NCBI GenBank assembly: GCA_037446575.1
Contig: JBBIII010000013.1
Location: 1-44,532 of the forward strand
DNA length: 44,532 nt
From: JBBIII01 sp037446575
Lineage (GTDB): Bacteria; Bacteroidota; Ignavibacteria; UBA10030
Direction of reading: 5' to 3'
How positions within the stretch are numbered: the first letter of the stretch is position 1; every line of letters begins with the position of its first letter. Position numbers and translations under genes: made by a program. This document shows, piece by piece, positions 1 to 7,208 of the stretch. Under the pieces are notes generated by a model. It was not told the origin of the DNA. It saw only the letters and a list, made by a program, of their open reading frames with translations, and did not search any database.

Positions 1-998
1 TATTTCAACAGCACTAACTTCTTCGTCTCATAAGACAAACCTATATTCAAACGATAAAAATATACTCCACTGGGAACTCCTGACCCATCCCATTTCACCT
101 CGTGAACGCCTGCAGGCTGTTTTTTATCAACTATTGTTGCTATCTCTTGACCAAGACTATTGTGGATTCTGAGTAGAACCTTTGACTCCACCGGCAATTC
201 ATACCGTATGGTTGTAACAGGATTGAAAGGATTCGGATAGTTTTGGCTTAACAAATATTTTGACGGCATTGCCTTTGGACTCTTTCCAGCAAATACATTA
301 CTTTGCTCATATTTGATTGTTGTGTAGATAGACCAATTATTTTTTTCGCTGTATCCCGTCACATACACATTGCCTGATGCATCTACTGCAAGGGCATAGG
401 CACGATCTTCAGAGTTTCCTGGTCCATCATATCGGGCTACCCATTGCTGAACTCCTGATGCATTATACTTAATTGTCGCATAGTCATCGAAAGTTACAGA
501 GCTATAACTGTATCCCGTCACATACACATTGCCTTCTGCATCTACTGCAAGGGCAGAGGCAATATCTTCACTTGGTATTAACCTGCTATCATAATGTCTA
601 ACCCAAGCCTCAGTAATTAAATCAGCCGCCAAGCTCGCAACGCCTTTGTTAACTAATTCCTTCTGTAAATTTTTACCAACAGTAATATCCTCTTTCTTAC
701 CACCTCTTAATGCAGACTCCGATTGCTCAAGCCGTATATCTTGTTTTGAATATCGATTAGGCTTGTCCGCTTCAATAAACCTTTTCCTCAAAGGAACCGG
801 CATCGTAGTGTCTCCTTGATAACCAAGCTTGTGATGTTTATCCATCAAAGAAAACGGAGGTTTCTTTAGTAAATGCCGCTTTTGATCTTCTCTTCTATCT
901 CTTATACCTTTAGCAGGTTCCTTGGCTTGTATCTCAATGCCAATAATCATCAAAGCAAAACTACATAATATTGCGTAAAAGAATATTCTTGTTTTCAT
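1..998 (-). CDS. T9SS-sorted exported protein with SBBP-type beta-propeller repeats (stop codon cut by window edge)
   Basis: Translating the minus strand from the ATG at 998 gives 332 uninterrupted codons, ending in KKLVLLK followed by TA at bases 2-1, so the stop codon is probably split by the window edge. Residues 1-25 form a signal peptide ending in IEIQA. Residues about 140-235 hold two repeats with the core AVDAxGNVYVTGYS, the SBBP beta-propeller signature. The last 85 or so residues contain LSQNYPNPFNP and end in a beta-rich segment, as in type A T9SS sorting domains. The protein is therefore inferred to cross the inner membrane by Sec and the outer membrane by the type IX system, and to be surface-attached or released. 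Its substrate or ligand is unknown. Two repeats are few for a propeller, so the gene may be contracted. Confidence 0.85.
   Translation of the reverse strand, partial: MKTRIFFYAILCSFALMIIGIEIQAKEPAKGIRDRREDQKRHLLKKPPFSLMDKHHKLGYQGDTTMPVPLRKRFIEADKPNRYSKQDIRLEQSESALRGGKKEDITVGKNLQKELVNKGVASLAADLITEAWVRHYDSRLIPSEDIASALAVDAEGNVYVTGYSYSSVTFDDYATIKYNASGVQQWVARYDGPGNSEDRAYALAVDASGNVYVTGYSEKNNWSIYTTIKYEQSNVFAGKSPKAMPSKYLLSQNYPNPFNPVTTIRYELPVESKVLLRIHNSLGQEIATIVDKKQPAGVHEVKWDGSGVPSGVYFYRLNIGLSYETKKLVLLK
349..555 (-). repeat. Pair of near-identical 48-bp direct repeats inside the propeller gene
   Basis: Bases 349-396 and 508-555 are the same 48-base sequence apart from two adjacent mismatches. They are offset by 159 bases, which is 53 codons, so they keep frame. 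They encode the AVDAxGNVYVTGYS core of the two propeller blades. Confidence 0.85.
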
Positions 999-1212
999 AC
1001 ACTTTCCACCTATATTTTGGTTTTTGTATGGTTAAAAAGATTGCATTTATTAAACAGCTGATCTTATTTTTTTGCCCATTAGAATAGCCATTGCACTGGA
1101 TATTTTGTTAATCAGTCAAATTCTTGACTATTTTCGGTTACCTTTATTTATTAAGCAACACGAGGAGGATTAATTTAAAATATGATCGAAGCAACAGAAA
1201 TAGTTTTTTGTA
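999..1212. other. Non-coding spacer between the propeller gene and the terminator
   Basis: No credible gene is present. It should carry the promoter for the leftward propeller gene, but I cannot place one with confidence. A small inverted repeat (AGTCAA-ATTC-TTGACT) lies at 1114-1129. A GAGGAGG motif at about 1161 precedes a 29-codon plus-strand ORF at 1182, which I regard as chance because it runs through the terminator. Confidence 0.4.
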
Positions 1213-1243
1213 GTAAAAAAAGGCAGCCAAAAATAAGCTGCCC
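1213..1243 (-). terminator. Rho-independent terminator of the leftward gene pair
   Basis: Read on the minus strand, GGCAGC (1242-1237) pairs with GCTGCC (1227-1222) across a 9-base AT-rich loop, followed by a run of eight T. It lies about 20 bases past the stop of the 186-residue exported protein gene. Confidence 0.85.
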
Positions 1244-1263
1244 TTTATATTTCATAACTAAAG

Positions 1264-1824
1264 TTATTTAGTATCGGTTAGTTTTTCCAAATCTTCTAAC
1301 TTCATTGAATTGATAAGTTTATGAAGCAATTGGGAATCGCTAATACCTGATGCTTCAAGCTCCACTGAATAACGATTAGCTACTGCAAAAGAAATACGGC
1401 AACTTTTTGTCTCTCCGGTCTGTGCTTCTTCTTTTCCTTTATATCTATTATTTATCAATACCGATTTTTCATATCCATCTTCAGTTTCATTTTCATATTC
1501 TTGCATATACATAAAACCGGCAAGCATATATGGAATACCAATAGCATCGCTTATTTTAATTTTAATTGATTTTGGTTCTGGTGCAAACATTGGATCATTA
1601 TTTGCGGACTCTTTAACAATTTCGGAATATTGAACCGATGCCTCAGAAGTAGCAAACCCCATAACAGTTTGAGTAGCGCCGGTTGGCTTTCCGCGTTTAA
1701 GGTCCTTTAACTCCATTGTAGGTAAGAATTCTTGAAGTTTTTTGAAGTGAATAGGTTTAATTTGTGCTTGAGTGATAGATACTACAATAAAAATTATAGT
1801 AAGCAAAGAAAATATTTTTTTCAT
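1264..1824 (-). CDS. Small exported protein of unknown function
   Basis: This 186-residue protein begins with a clear signal peptide (MKKIFSLLTIIFIVVSITQA, cleaved before QIKPI). The mature part is about 165 residues, charged, with no cysteine pairs or membrane segments I can see beyond a short hydrophobic stretch around IGIPYMLAGFMYM. I do not recognise the family. The start is supported by AAGGAG upstream of the ATG. It lies 29 bases after the CsgG-like gene on the same strand and ends at a terminator, so the two are probably co-transcribed. It may be a periplasmic or surface partner of the CsgG-like protein, which is inference from position only. Confidence 0.75.
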   Translation of the reverse strand: MKKIFSLLTIIFIVVSITQAQIKPIHFKKLQEFLPTMELKDLKRGKPTGATQTVMGFATSEASVQYSEIVKESANNDPMFAPEPKSIKIKISDAIGIPYMLAGFMYMQEYENETEDGYEKSVLINNRYKGKEEAQTGETKSCRISFAVANRYSVELEASGISDSQLLHKLINSMKLEDLEKLTDTK

Positions 1825-1853
1825 ATAGACTCCTTAAAATTATTTTATATTAT

Positions 1854-2750
1854 TTATTCTTTTTCGCGAACAATGTCGCCGACTTGAAAATCAGTTCCTT
1901 GAATAACTTTTGCTTTTGCCGCTTTTCCTTTTAATGCATCCTCAACAACTTGAATTCTTCCAACAAGCGATTCTTCGGCTCCTAAAATTAAACCTGTATC
2001 TGGGTCTTTAATCTCTTCGCCTTTTCGAAATACATAGAATTTCATTCCTGGTTCAACTTTTCCTTCTGAGCCGGGTTTCATCAATACTGTACCGTCTGTA
2101 TTTACTTTTAGGATTTTTCCAGACCAAGGAATTTTTGCCATGTTTTCTGTAATTAGTTTTACAACACCGTTCACAGCTTTACGAGTTGCTTTGCCGATGT
2201 CCGTATTATCCCAAGAACCTTGATTGCTAAAATCTATATTTTCATAGTACACAGATATGCCAGCTGAAGATTCTGTTCCCTCTTCACTTTCCGCTGCAAT
2301 TATTTCTCCTGTGCTCGTGTTAATTAATCGGATATCAACAACTGCGCGCGCTTGTTTTGTAGAAAGACCCCCGCCAATTGCTCCAAACCCGCCACTGACT
2401 TGGCTTTCTTTCTGTCCGAACTCAGACACACTGCCAACAACAAATAATTCGGCGCCAAGAATCTGTCCAACTTTCGGTGCAGTTTCCGGAGTTACCATAC
2501 CAGATTCGCCAAATTGTTGTTCCTGTAAAATTCTTTCGATCTCCTGTCGTTCAATAACCGAAAATTTACCAGATTTTACTAAAGCTGTTACTAACATATC
2601 TGCTACACCTTCGCCGAGTGAATGATAGCCGCTCCCTGTTCTATCTTCGAACCGCGATACAGCCACTCGTTTTTTCAACTGCGCATCGGACGCTATCGTT
2701 ACAATTATTGTTATAATTAATTGTAGAATTAATAATCGTGATGTTTTCAT
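1854..2750 (-). CDS. CsgG/HfaB-family outer-membrane assembly protein
   Basis: The 298-residue protein has a signal peptide (residues 1-23, ending SDAQ) followed by a CsgG domain: KKRVAVSRFEDRTG, GEGVADMLVTALVKSGKFSVIERQ, and GAELFVVGSVSEFG, the usual order in this family. CsgG makes a nonameric outer-membrane pore for curli subunits, and many Bacteroidota/Chlorobi relatives have no curli genes nearby. Unlike classical CsgG I see no lipobox cysteine at the signal peptide end. The C-terminal 90 residues (from about KILKVNTDGTVLMKPG) look like an added beta domain. No csgA, csgE or csgF is visible in the window. The exact transported substrate is unknown. Confidence 0.85.
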   Translation of the reverse strand: MKTSRLLILQLIITIIVTIASDAQLKKRVAVSRFEDRTGSGYHSLGEGVADMLVTALVKSGKFSVIERQEIERILQEQQFGESGMVTPETAPKVGQILGAELFVVGSVSEFGQKESQVSGGFGAIGGGLSTKQARAVVDIRLINTSTGEIIAAESEEGTESSAGISVYYENIDFSNQGSWDNTDIGKATRKAVNGVVKLITENMAKIPWSGKILKVNTDGTVLMKPGSEGKVEPGMKFYVFRKGEEIKDPDTGLILGAEESLVGRIQVVEDALKGKAAKAKVIQGTDFQVGDIVREKE

Positions 2751-2855
2751 TTGCTAGCCCTTTTTTTGGTGGATGAGAATTAATTATAAAACCTGCTCAC
2801 AATATACACTTTAAAAATATAAAAAATATGATGTTTGTCAAATAACTAAAAAAAA

Positions 2856-3434
2856 TTACATCCAGCAGGACATTTTACTATTAAGCCCATAGCTTGCTTT
2901 CCAATCCTCGGCTATCATTGAATAAACATTAAGATCAACGTAATGATTGTAAAGCAATTCTGCTTGTCTTGCGACACCTTCTTTGATAAAGCCAAGTCGT
3001 TCGATAATCGCGTTGCTTTTTTTATTGCCTGTAGCCGCTCGTATTTGAACTCTTTTTAGGTCATAATCATAGAAAGCAATATCAAGCAGAACTTTACAGC
3101 ACTTGGTTATAATGCCATTTCCCTGAAATTTTTCGCCAAGCCAAAATCCAATTTCAACATTTCTATTCATCCAATCAATTTTATGAAATCCGATTATGCC
3201 AGCTATTTCGCCGCGAAACCATATACTGCATTGAAAGCCAAAATTTTGATTATGCTGATCGTCGGTCGATTTTATGAAAGTTCTTGTTTCTTCTATTGTT
3301 GTGTTGCTATCAACCCAGGGGAGCCATTCGCGGAGGTATTCTCGATTTTTATCAACCAAATTAAAAATTACTTCTGCATCTTCTTGATCGAGTCGCTTAA
3401 GAGCGATATCATCATCAACCTGAAGGAAAGCCAT
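2856..3434 (-). CDS. RimL/RimJ-like GNAT N-acetyltransferase
   Basis: This 192-residue protein has the layout of ribosomal-protein-serine/alanine acetyltransferases: an N-terminal substrate region (ALKRLDQEDAEVIFNLVDKN), the conserved LREWLPWVD, strand EIGFWLG, the acetyl-CoA pyrophosphate loop KFQGNGI, and the RAATGNKKSNAIIERLGF segment typical of the family. It would transfer an acetyl group from acetyl-CoA to an amino group; the true substrate cannot be read from the sequence. An AGGA sits upstream of the ATG. The start lies 16 bases after the MauE/DoxX gene stop, so it is probably the distal gene of that operon. The C-terminal tail (SKMSCWM) is unusual but short. Confidence 0.85.
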   Translation of the reverse strand: MAFLQVDDDIALKRLDQEDAEVIFNLVDKNREYLREWLPWVDSNTTIEETRTFIKSTDDQHNQNFGFQCSIWFRGEIAGIIGFHKIDWMNRNVEIGFWLGEKFQGNGIITKCCKVLLDIAFYDYDLKRVQIRAATGNKKSNAIIERLGFIKEGVARQAELLYNHYVDLNVYSMIAEDWKASYGLNSKMSCWM

Positions 3435-3450
3435 TTGACGTCCTATTCAG

Positions 3451-3936
3451 TTAATTAGTTGATTGCTTCTTAAATAAACTTATAAAATTGATTTGTTTAT
3501 TACTTGTGTAAAATAAATAGATGCTTAAAATGGTTAATCCAATATTTTCTAAAATTTTTTGATAGCCGATCTTGCTCACGTTTGGATCTTGTGAAAAACA
3601 GCCGCAGGAAATATCTAAACCGCGTGCAAGAGCGGAAACTATCAATATTATAAAACAAATTAAAAGCGTTGTTATAATGCCCGCATTTGCTCGAGCGTAG
3701 AATCCAAAGACCAACCCGAGTCCGCATATCAATTCTAACCAAGGTAGTATTGTAGCGACAAGCATTGAAAGTGACTCGCCAATCACCCTATAATTTAGAA
3801 TTGAAATTGCAAAAGCATTCGGATCAATTATTTTATCGAGTGAAGCAATTATAAATAACCCACCTAAGATAATTCGTGCGATTAGTGTTAGTATTTTATT
3901 TTCAAGTAATTGTATTATTTTTTGTTTTTCGAACAT
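3451..3936 (-). CDS. MauE/DoxX-family membrane protein
   Basis: About 161 residues with four hydrophobic helices: LIARIILGGLFIIASLDKI, the MLVATILPWLELICGLGLVFG region, IITTLLICFIILIVSALA, and ILENIGLTILSIYLF. The loop before the last helix has ISCGCFSQDP, a Cys-x-Cys motif found in MauE/DoxX-like redox-associated membrane proteins. I chose the ATG at 3936 over the longer reading from 3987, because the longer one overlaps the rhodanese gene by 50 bases and this ATG starts one base after the rhodanese stop. MauE-type proteins are linked to disulfide handling or electron transfer near the membrane. With a rhodanese and a DUF1573 protein upstream, a thiol or sulfur role is likely but unproven. 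Confidence 0.8.
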   Translation of the reverse strand: MFEKQKIIQLLENKILTLIARIILGGLFIIASLDKIIDPNAFAISILNYRVIGESLSMLVATILPWLELICGLGLVFGFYARANAGIITTLLICFIILIVSALARGLDISCGCFSQDPNVSKIGYQKILENIGLTILSIYLFYTSNKQINFISLFKKQSTN

Positions 3937-3937
3937 T

Positions 3938-4396
3938 TTATTTTTCAATATGGTAACCGGCGTTTTTCCATTCCTGCCAGCCGCCAAAAAAAACCTTCAC
4001 GTTTTTAAATCCAAGTTCTGTTAACTTTTTCGCCATTAAAATACTAGAATTACAATCTGCGCCATCGCAATATGCGATAATAAATTTTTCTATTGGGAGC
4101 GAGTTGATCACTGGTGTATAATTATCTAATTCGTTAATAGGAATATTAAAAGCGTATTTTATATGCCCGTTTTTATAATCGCTATAATGACGGGTATCAA
4201 GAAAAATAACGCTGTCTGAATCTAAAAGCTCTTTAGCTTTGGCAAGCGGGATTAGTTCAAAATTATCTGTCGCAACAATTGCTGAGGATTTATTTTCTAA
4301 AAAAAATCCTTTCTTTGTAAATGAAGTATAAATGAAACCAAGTGAGGCAGATATTATGAATAAAAAAAAGCTTTGGCGTATCAATTGAACGTTCAT
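3938..4396 (-). CDS. Membrane-anchored rhodanese-domain protein
   Basis: The 152-residue protein has one N-terminal hydrophobic segment (SFFLFIISASLGFIYTSF) and then a single rhodanese domain: LLDSDSVIFLDTRHYSDYKNG, HIKYAFNIP, and the active-site loop IAYCDGADCNSS, followed by GFKNVKVFFGGWQEWKNAGY. The first loop cysteine is at the position of the catalytic persulfide cysteine, and a second cysteine lies five residues later. The anchor suggests the domain is on the periplasmic side. The gene starts two bases after the DUF1573 stop and ends one base before the MauE/DoxX start, so the three are translated from one message. It may carry sulfane sulfur or act on thiols; the acceptor is unknown. 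Confidence 0.88.
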   Translation of the reverse strand: MNVQLIRQSFFLFIISASLGFIYTSFTKKGFFLENKSSAIVATDNFELIPLAKAKELLDSDSVIFLDTRHYSDYKNGHIKYAFNIPINELDNYTPVINSLPIEKFIIAYCDGADCNSSILMAKKLTELGFKNVKVFFGGWQEWKNAGYHIEK

Positions 4397-4398
4397 TA

Positions 4399-5082
4399 TT
4401 AATCTTTTTTGCCTATGAATGAAATTCTTGCTTCCATAGATGGTTGAAATTTACTATCGGTTTCAATTGTAACAGTTTCACTGGTATAACCTACTTTATC
4501 GGCTTTAAGAGTTATTTTAATATCTATCGTGTCATTAGGACGAACTGTATTCTTGATTAAATCAGTTTTAATAGAGGGGGATGAAGCGGATAATTTTTTT
4601 ATTTTAATAGTACGTTCCGATGTATTTACCAAAACCAAACTTCTTTCAGAAATATCTCCAACAGCCATATTTCCAAACCACACTAAACTTGAACCATATA
4701 TAGGTTTTAATTCTTCCTTAACTTCTGTAATAATTTTCATCGAAATATTTTGCGAAGCTGGATCGTTTGTAGCCATGCTAAGATGTTTTTCTACGTAGCC
4801 CCGATAACCAGCCGTATTAAATTCTACTTCGATGAAATCTGAGTCGTTAGGCGGCAGAATAAGTTTTGGTTGTTTTACAGCAGCGCATCCGCAAGATGTA
4901 TGCACAGAGAAAATGCGCAATGTATCGTTGCCGATATTTTTAATAACTATTGCCCCTTTCTTTTTCATTCCAGCGTAAGTTATGCCGAGATTTATTTCTG
5001 ATTTGTCAATCGATATTTTAGGTTGAGAAAACGAAAAAGTGGCGATAGTAATAATAGTAAGTAATGTTATAAAAATTTTCAT
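4399..5082 (-). CDS. Exported DUF1573-domain protein (two tandem copies)
   Basis: The ATG at 5082 gives 227 residues; GAGGTGA lies just upstream, which supports it over the start nine codons earlier. A signal peptide (MKIFITLLTIITIATFSFSQ) precedes two Ig-like DUF1573 domains. The first (about residues 22-125) has ITYAGMKKKGAIVIKNIGNDTL in family position and the hallmark TSCGCA. The second (about 130-225) has the same beta pattern but no cysteines. DUF1573 proteins are common exported proteins of Bacteroidota and their relatives, with no firm biochemical role. Co-transcription with a rhodanese and MauE/DoxX-like gene suggests the SCGC cysteines are redox-relevant. Confidence 0.87.
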   Translation of the reverse strand: MKIFITLLTIITIATFSFSQPKISIDKSEINLGITYAGMKKKGAIVIKNIGNDTLRIFSVHTSCGCAAVKQPKLILPPNDSDFIEVEFNTAGYRGYVEKHLSMATNDPASQNISMKIITEVKEELKPIYGSSLVWFGNMAVGDISERSLVLVNTSERTIKIKKLSASSPSIKTDLIKNTVRPNDTIDIKITLKADKVGYTSETVTIETDSKFQPSMEARISFIGKKD

Positions 5083-5109
5083 AATCACCTCGCAGTAATC
5101 AATACACAA

Positions 5110-6330
5110 TTATTCATCTCGAATCATCGAACGTCCAATTCCGCCAATTCCTATAGAAATATACATAGAAGAACCCGAAAAAGCAGTATTTGTTCCGCTA
5201 TAAGAGTTATTAATAAATGCAATTCTAAATTTCATTGTCCAGTCGCTTTTTTCATTGTAGCTGAAGAAAAATGGATTTACCATTTTACCGACACGAAGAT
5301 CAAAATTAACTCCGCTGATTAAGGAGGCGTCGGAATTTAATTTTACGCGACTGTTAGTTCTGCTTTTCTCGTTTTCAGGCGGTTCGATTAGAACACCGCA
5401 AACGCCTGCAAATGGCGCAATTCGGATAAAATTATTTTCTACAAGCATATATCCCGCCGTTAATTCTGGAATAAAGATTTGAACTCTTAAATCTTTATTC
5501 CATGTAACGCCTATTGGATGCTCAAAAGACTTTTTTATTTTATTTGCAATGCCCATCGTAAATCTTGGGTAAAATATAAAATGTTTGTAGGAAATATCAA
5601 AACCGATAGCAAGAGCTCCGGCATCGCTAAAGTATTGGGAAATATTTCCGCTAATGCCGGTATAGGCAAATGATAAATCGAAGCCATAACTCCAAGTTGA
5701 TGGCTTATAGACGAAGCGGATGTGTTGCTTAACAAATTGCGTAAATCGAGAACGTGGATGTTCAAATAGAAAACGATCTGATAAAGTATTTAACGAATCC
5801 TGAGCTTTTTTTTGATTGCTTTTATCTACAACCCAAGTGGCAACGAGCAAATCAAGGAATTGCTTTTCATCTTCTGCAAGGTGTGAGCTTAATATTCCTG
5901 CGCGCAATTTAGTTTTTTCTCGAACGGCTTTTTGTTGTAATTCCAATGCAAGAAGATCACGAGGCGGAACAATCTTTTGGTGATAACCAACTTCTTTTTG
6001 CGGTGGCCCAAGATTTTCAGTATTAAGTAAAAAATCAAACTTCCGCGTCCAAAGAGATATAATTTCTCGCTCGCTTCTCCAAAAGGGTATTATTTGTGTC
6101 GATTGGAAGCGTGCATCGAGATAATCCGCTATCTCCGCGGCTTTCTGCAGACTATCTTGATTAATTTTTGTCAGAATTAATTTCCGGCCCTTGCTAAGTA
6201 ATTCCAACTCTGTGTCATAGGTAGTTAAAATTTCATGTTCTAAATCTTTACTTCTATAAGTTGTATCCTGTGCAAAACCTACACCGCTAATTGAAAGAAA
6301 AAATATTATGTACAAATTAAATATTTTCAT
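5110..6330 (-). CDS. Exported protein with probable C-terminal outer-membrane beta-barrel
   Basis: The start at 6330 gives 406 residues and overlaps the upstream stop as ATGA, which favours it over the reading four codons earlier. A signal peptide (MKIFNLYIIFFLSISGVGFA) is followed by a charged helical half to about residue 205. The second half has alternating aromatic and hydrophobic strands: WSYGFDLSFAYTG, LAIGFDISYKHFIFYPRF, RVQIFIPELTAGYMLV, FIRIAPFAGV and MYISIGIGGIG. That pattern fits an outer-membrane barrel. I do not recognise a named family. Translation is probably coupled to the dehydrogenase-like gene before it, and the DUF1573 gene starts 27 bases after its stop. Confidence 0.75.
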   Translation of the reverse strand: MKIFNLYIIFFLSISGVGFAQDTTYRSKDLEHEILTTYDTELELLSKGRKLILTKINQDSLQKAAEIADYLDARFQSTQIIPFWRSEREIISLWTRKFDFLLNTENLGPPQKEVGYHQKIVPPRDLLALELQQKAVREKTKLRAGILSSHLAEDEKQFLDLLVATWVVDKSNQKKAQDSLNTLSDRFLFEHPRSRFTQFVKQHIRFVYKPSTWSYGFDLSFAYTGISGNISQYFSDAGALAIGFDISYKHFIFYPRFTMGIANKIKKSFEHPIGVTWNKDLRVQIFIPELTAGYMLVENNFIRIAPFAGVCGVLIEPPENEKSRTNSRVKLNSDASLISGVNFDLRVGKMVNPFFFSYNEKSDWTMKFRIAFINNSYSGTNTAFSGSSMYISIGIGGIGRSMIRDE

Positions 6331-7172
6331 CTTTTCCACCATTCGCCTGTTAGCGATATTTGCTTAAGAAGCGGTGCAATTCTGTATCGCTCTTCCGGTA
6401 ATTCGTTTTGAAGGGCTTTAAGAACAGAGTAAATTTGTTGAATACCGATTTTTTCTATCAACTCGATTGGACCGGAAGGAAAATTTAGTCCGCTTTTTGC
6501 AATATTGTCGATATCCTGCGGGGATGCTACATCTTCGTTAATTGCATATATAGCATCGTTTATTAGTTGGCAAATTATGCGCGGCATTATCATTCCGATT
6601 CGATCTTGCACAATTTCAATCTCTTTGCCAATAGAATTAAAAAATCTTTGGACAACTTCGACCGTTTCTTTCGGTGAATAGATCGTTGGTGCAACTTCTA
6701 CAAGCGGTTTTTCTACAAACGCAGGCAAAGCTGAAATTCCAACAAGCCGATGTCTGCCAATTATCCAAGATGCTTGTTCGGTTGCAGTAACCGTAATTGA
6801 AGAGGATAAAATGGAAGTAGTTTCTGAAACTGCTTTGCTAATATTTTCGATGTTGATTCTCTTTTGCAGTAAATCTGTATTCGTTAATTCTACTGTAACA
6901 GAAATATTTTTTGGTATTACTTTTACAATTTTTATTTTATTCGATTTGAATACGAATTTATTTTCATGAGGTTTATTCCAACAAACATAAACATCGTAGC
7001 CGTGCCCAGCGCACAATTCCGCATATTGCTCAACCATTGGCGATTCGCCCATGATCATGACAATTGGAGGACTTTTTTTAGTCGATTCTTTAATATCTTT
7101 TACTGATACTTTTGCATGTTCTATCTCTTTTTTTGTATGCTTTGTGTTTAACTTTGTGATTTTCTTTTTCAA
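6327..7172 (-). CDS. 3-hydroxyacyl-CoA dehydrogenase-like protein with degenerate N-terminal domain
   Basis: About 281 residues, starting with TTG at 7172 (eight bases after GGAG) or TTG at 7178. The C-terminal half matches the 3-hydroxyacyl-CoA dehydrogenase C-terminal domain: VQDRIGMIMPRIICQLINDA, DVASPQDIDNIAKSGLNFP and GPIELIEKIG. The N-terminal half keeps a Rossmann-like outline (IVMIMGESPMVEQYAE, YDVYVCW) but lacks GxGxxG, and the usual catalytic His-Phe-x-Asn-Pro is replaced around GRHRLVGISALPAF. It may be an altered or non-catalytic partner of the paralogue encoded 30 bases upstream. The first 38 residues are lysine-rich and look added. Family certain; activity doubtful. Confidence 0.8.
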   Translation of the reverse strand: MKKKITKLNTKHTKKEIEHAKVSVKDIKESTKKSPPIVMIMGESPMVEQYAELCAGHGYDVYVCWNKPHENKFVFKSNKIKIVKVIPKNISVTVELTNTDLLQKRINIENISKAVSETTSILSSSITVTATEQASWIIGRHRLVGISALPAFVEKPLVEVAPTIYSPKETVEVVQRFFNSIGKEIEIVQDRIGMIMPRIICQLINDAIYAINEDVASPQDIDNIAKSGLNFPSGPIELIEKIGIQQIYSVLKALQNELPEERYRIAPLLKQISLTGEWWKR

Positions 7173-7208
7173 TCCCAAAACTCCATTTCAATTTAGTCTA
7201 ATTATTAC

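Noticed and set aside
349..555. CRISPR-like repeat pair
   Set aside because: The repeats are in frame within a propeller gene, only two copies occur, and the interval is coding sequence.
1182..1271. A 29-codon plus-strand ORF after a GAGGAGG motif
   Set aside because: It runs through the terminator of the opposite gene and overlaps that gene's end; the SD spacing is long and the peptide has no recognisable features.
2257..2625. A 122-codon plus-strand ORF opposite the CsgG-like gene
   Set aside because: The CsgG domain on the minus strand is clear, and the plus-strand peptide is rich in Ser/Pro/Cys as expected for an antisense shadow.
3937..3987. Longer N-terminus for the MauE/DoxX protein
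   Set aside because: It would overlap the rhodanese gene by 50 bases, and its residues are the out-of-frame reading of the rhodanese C-terminus.
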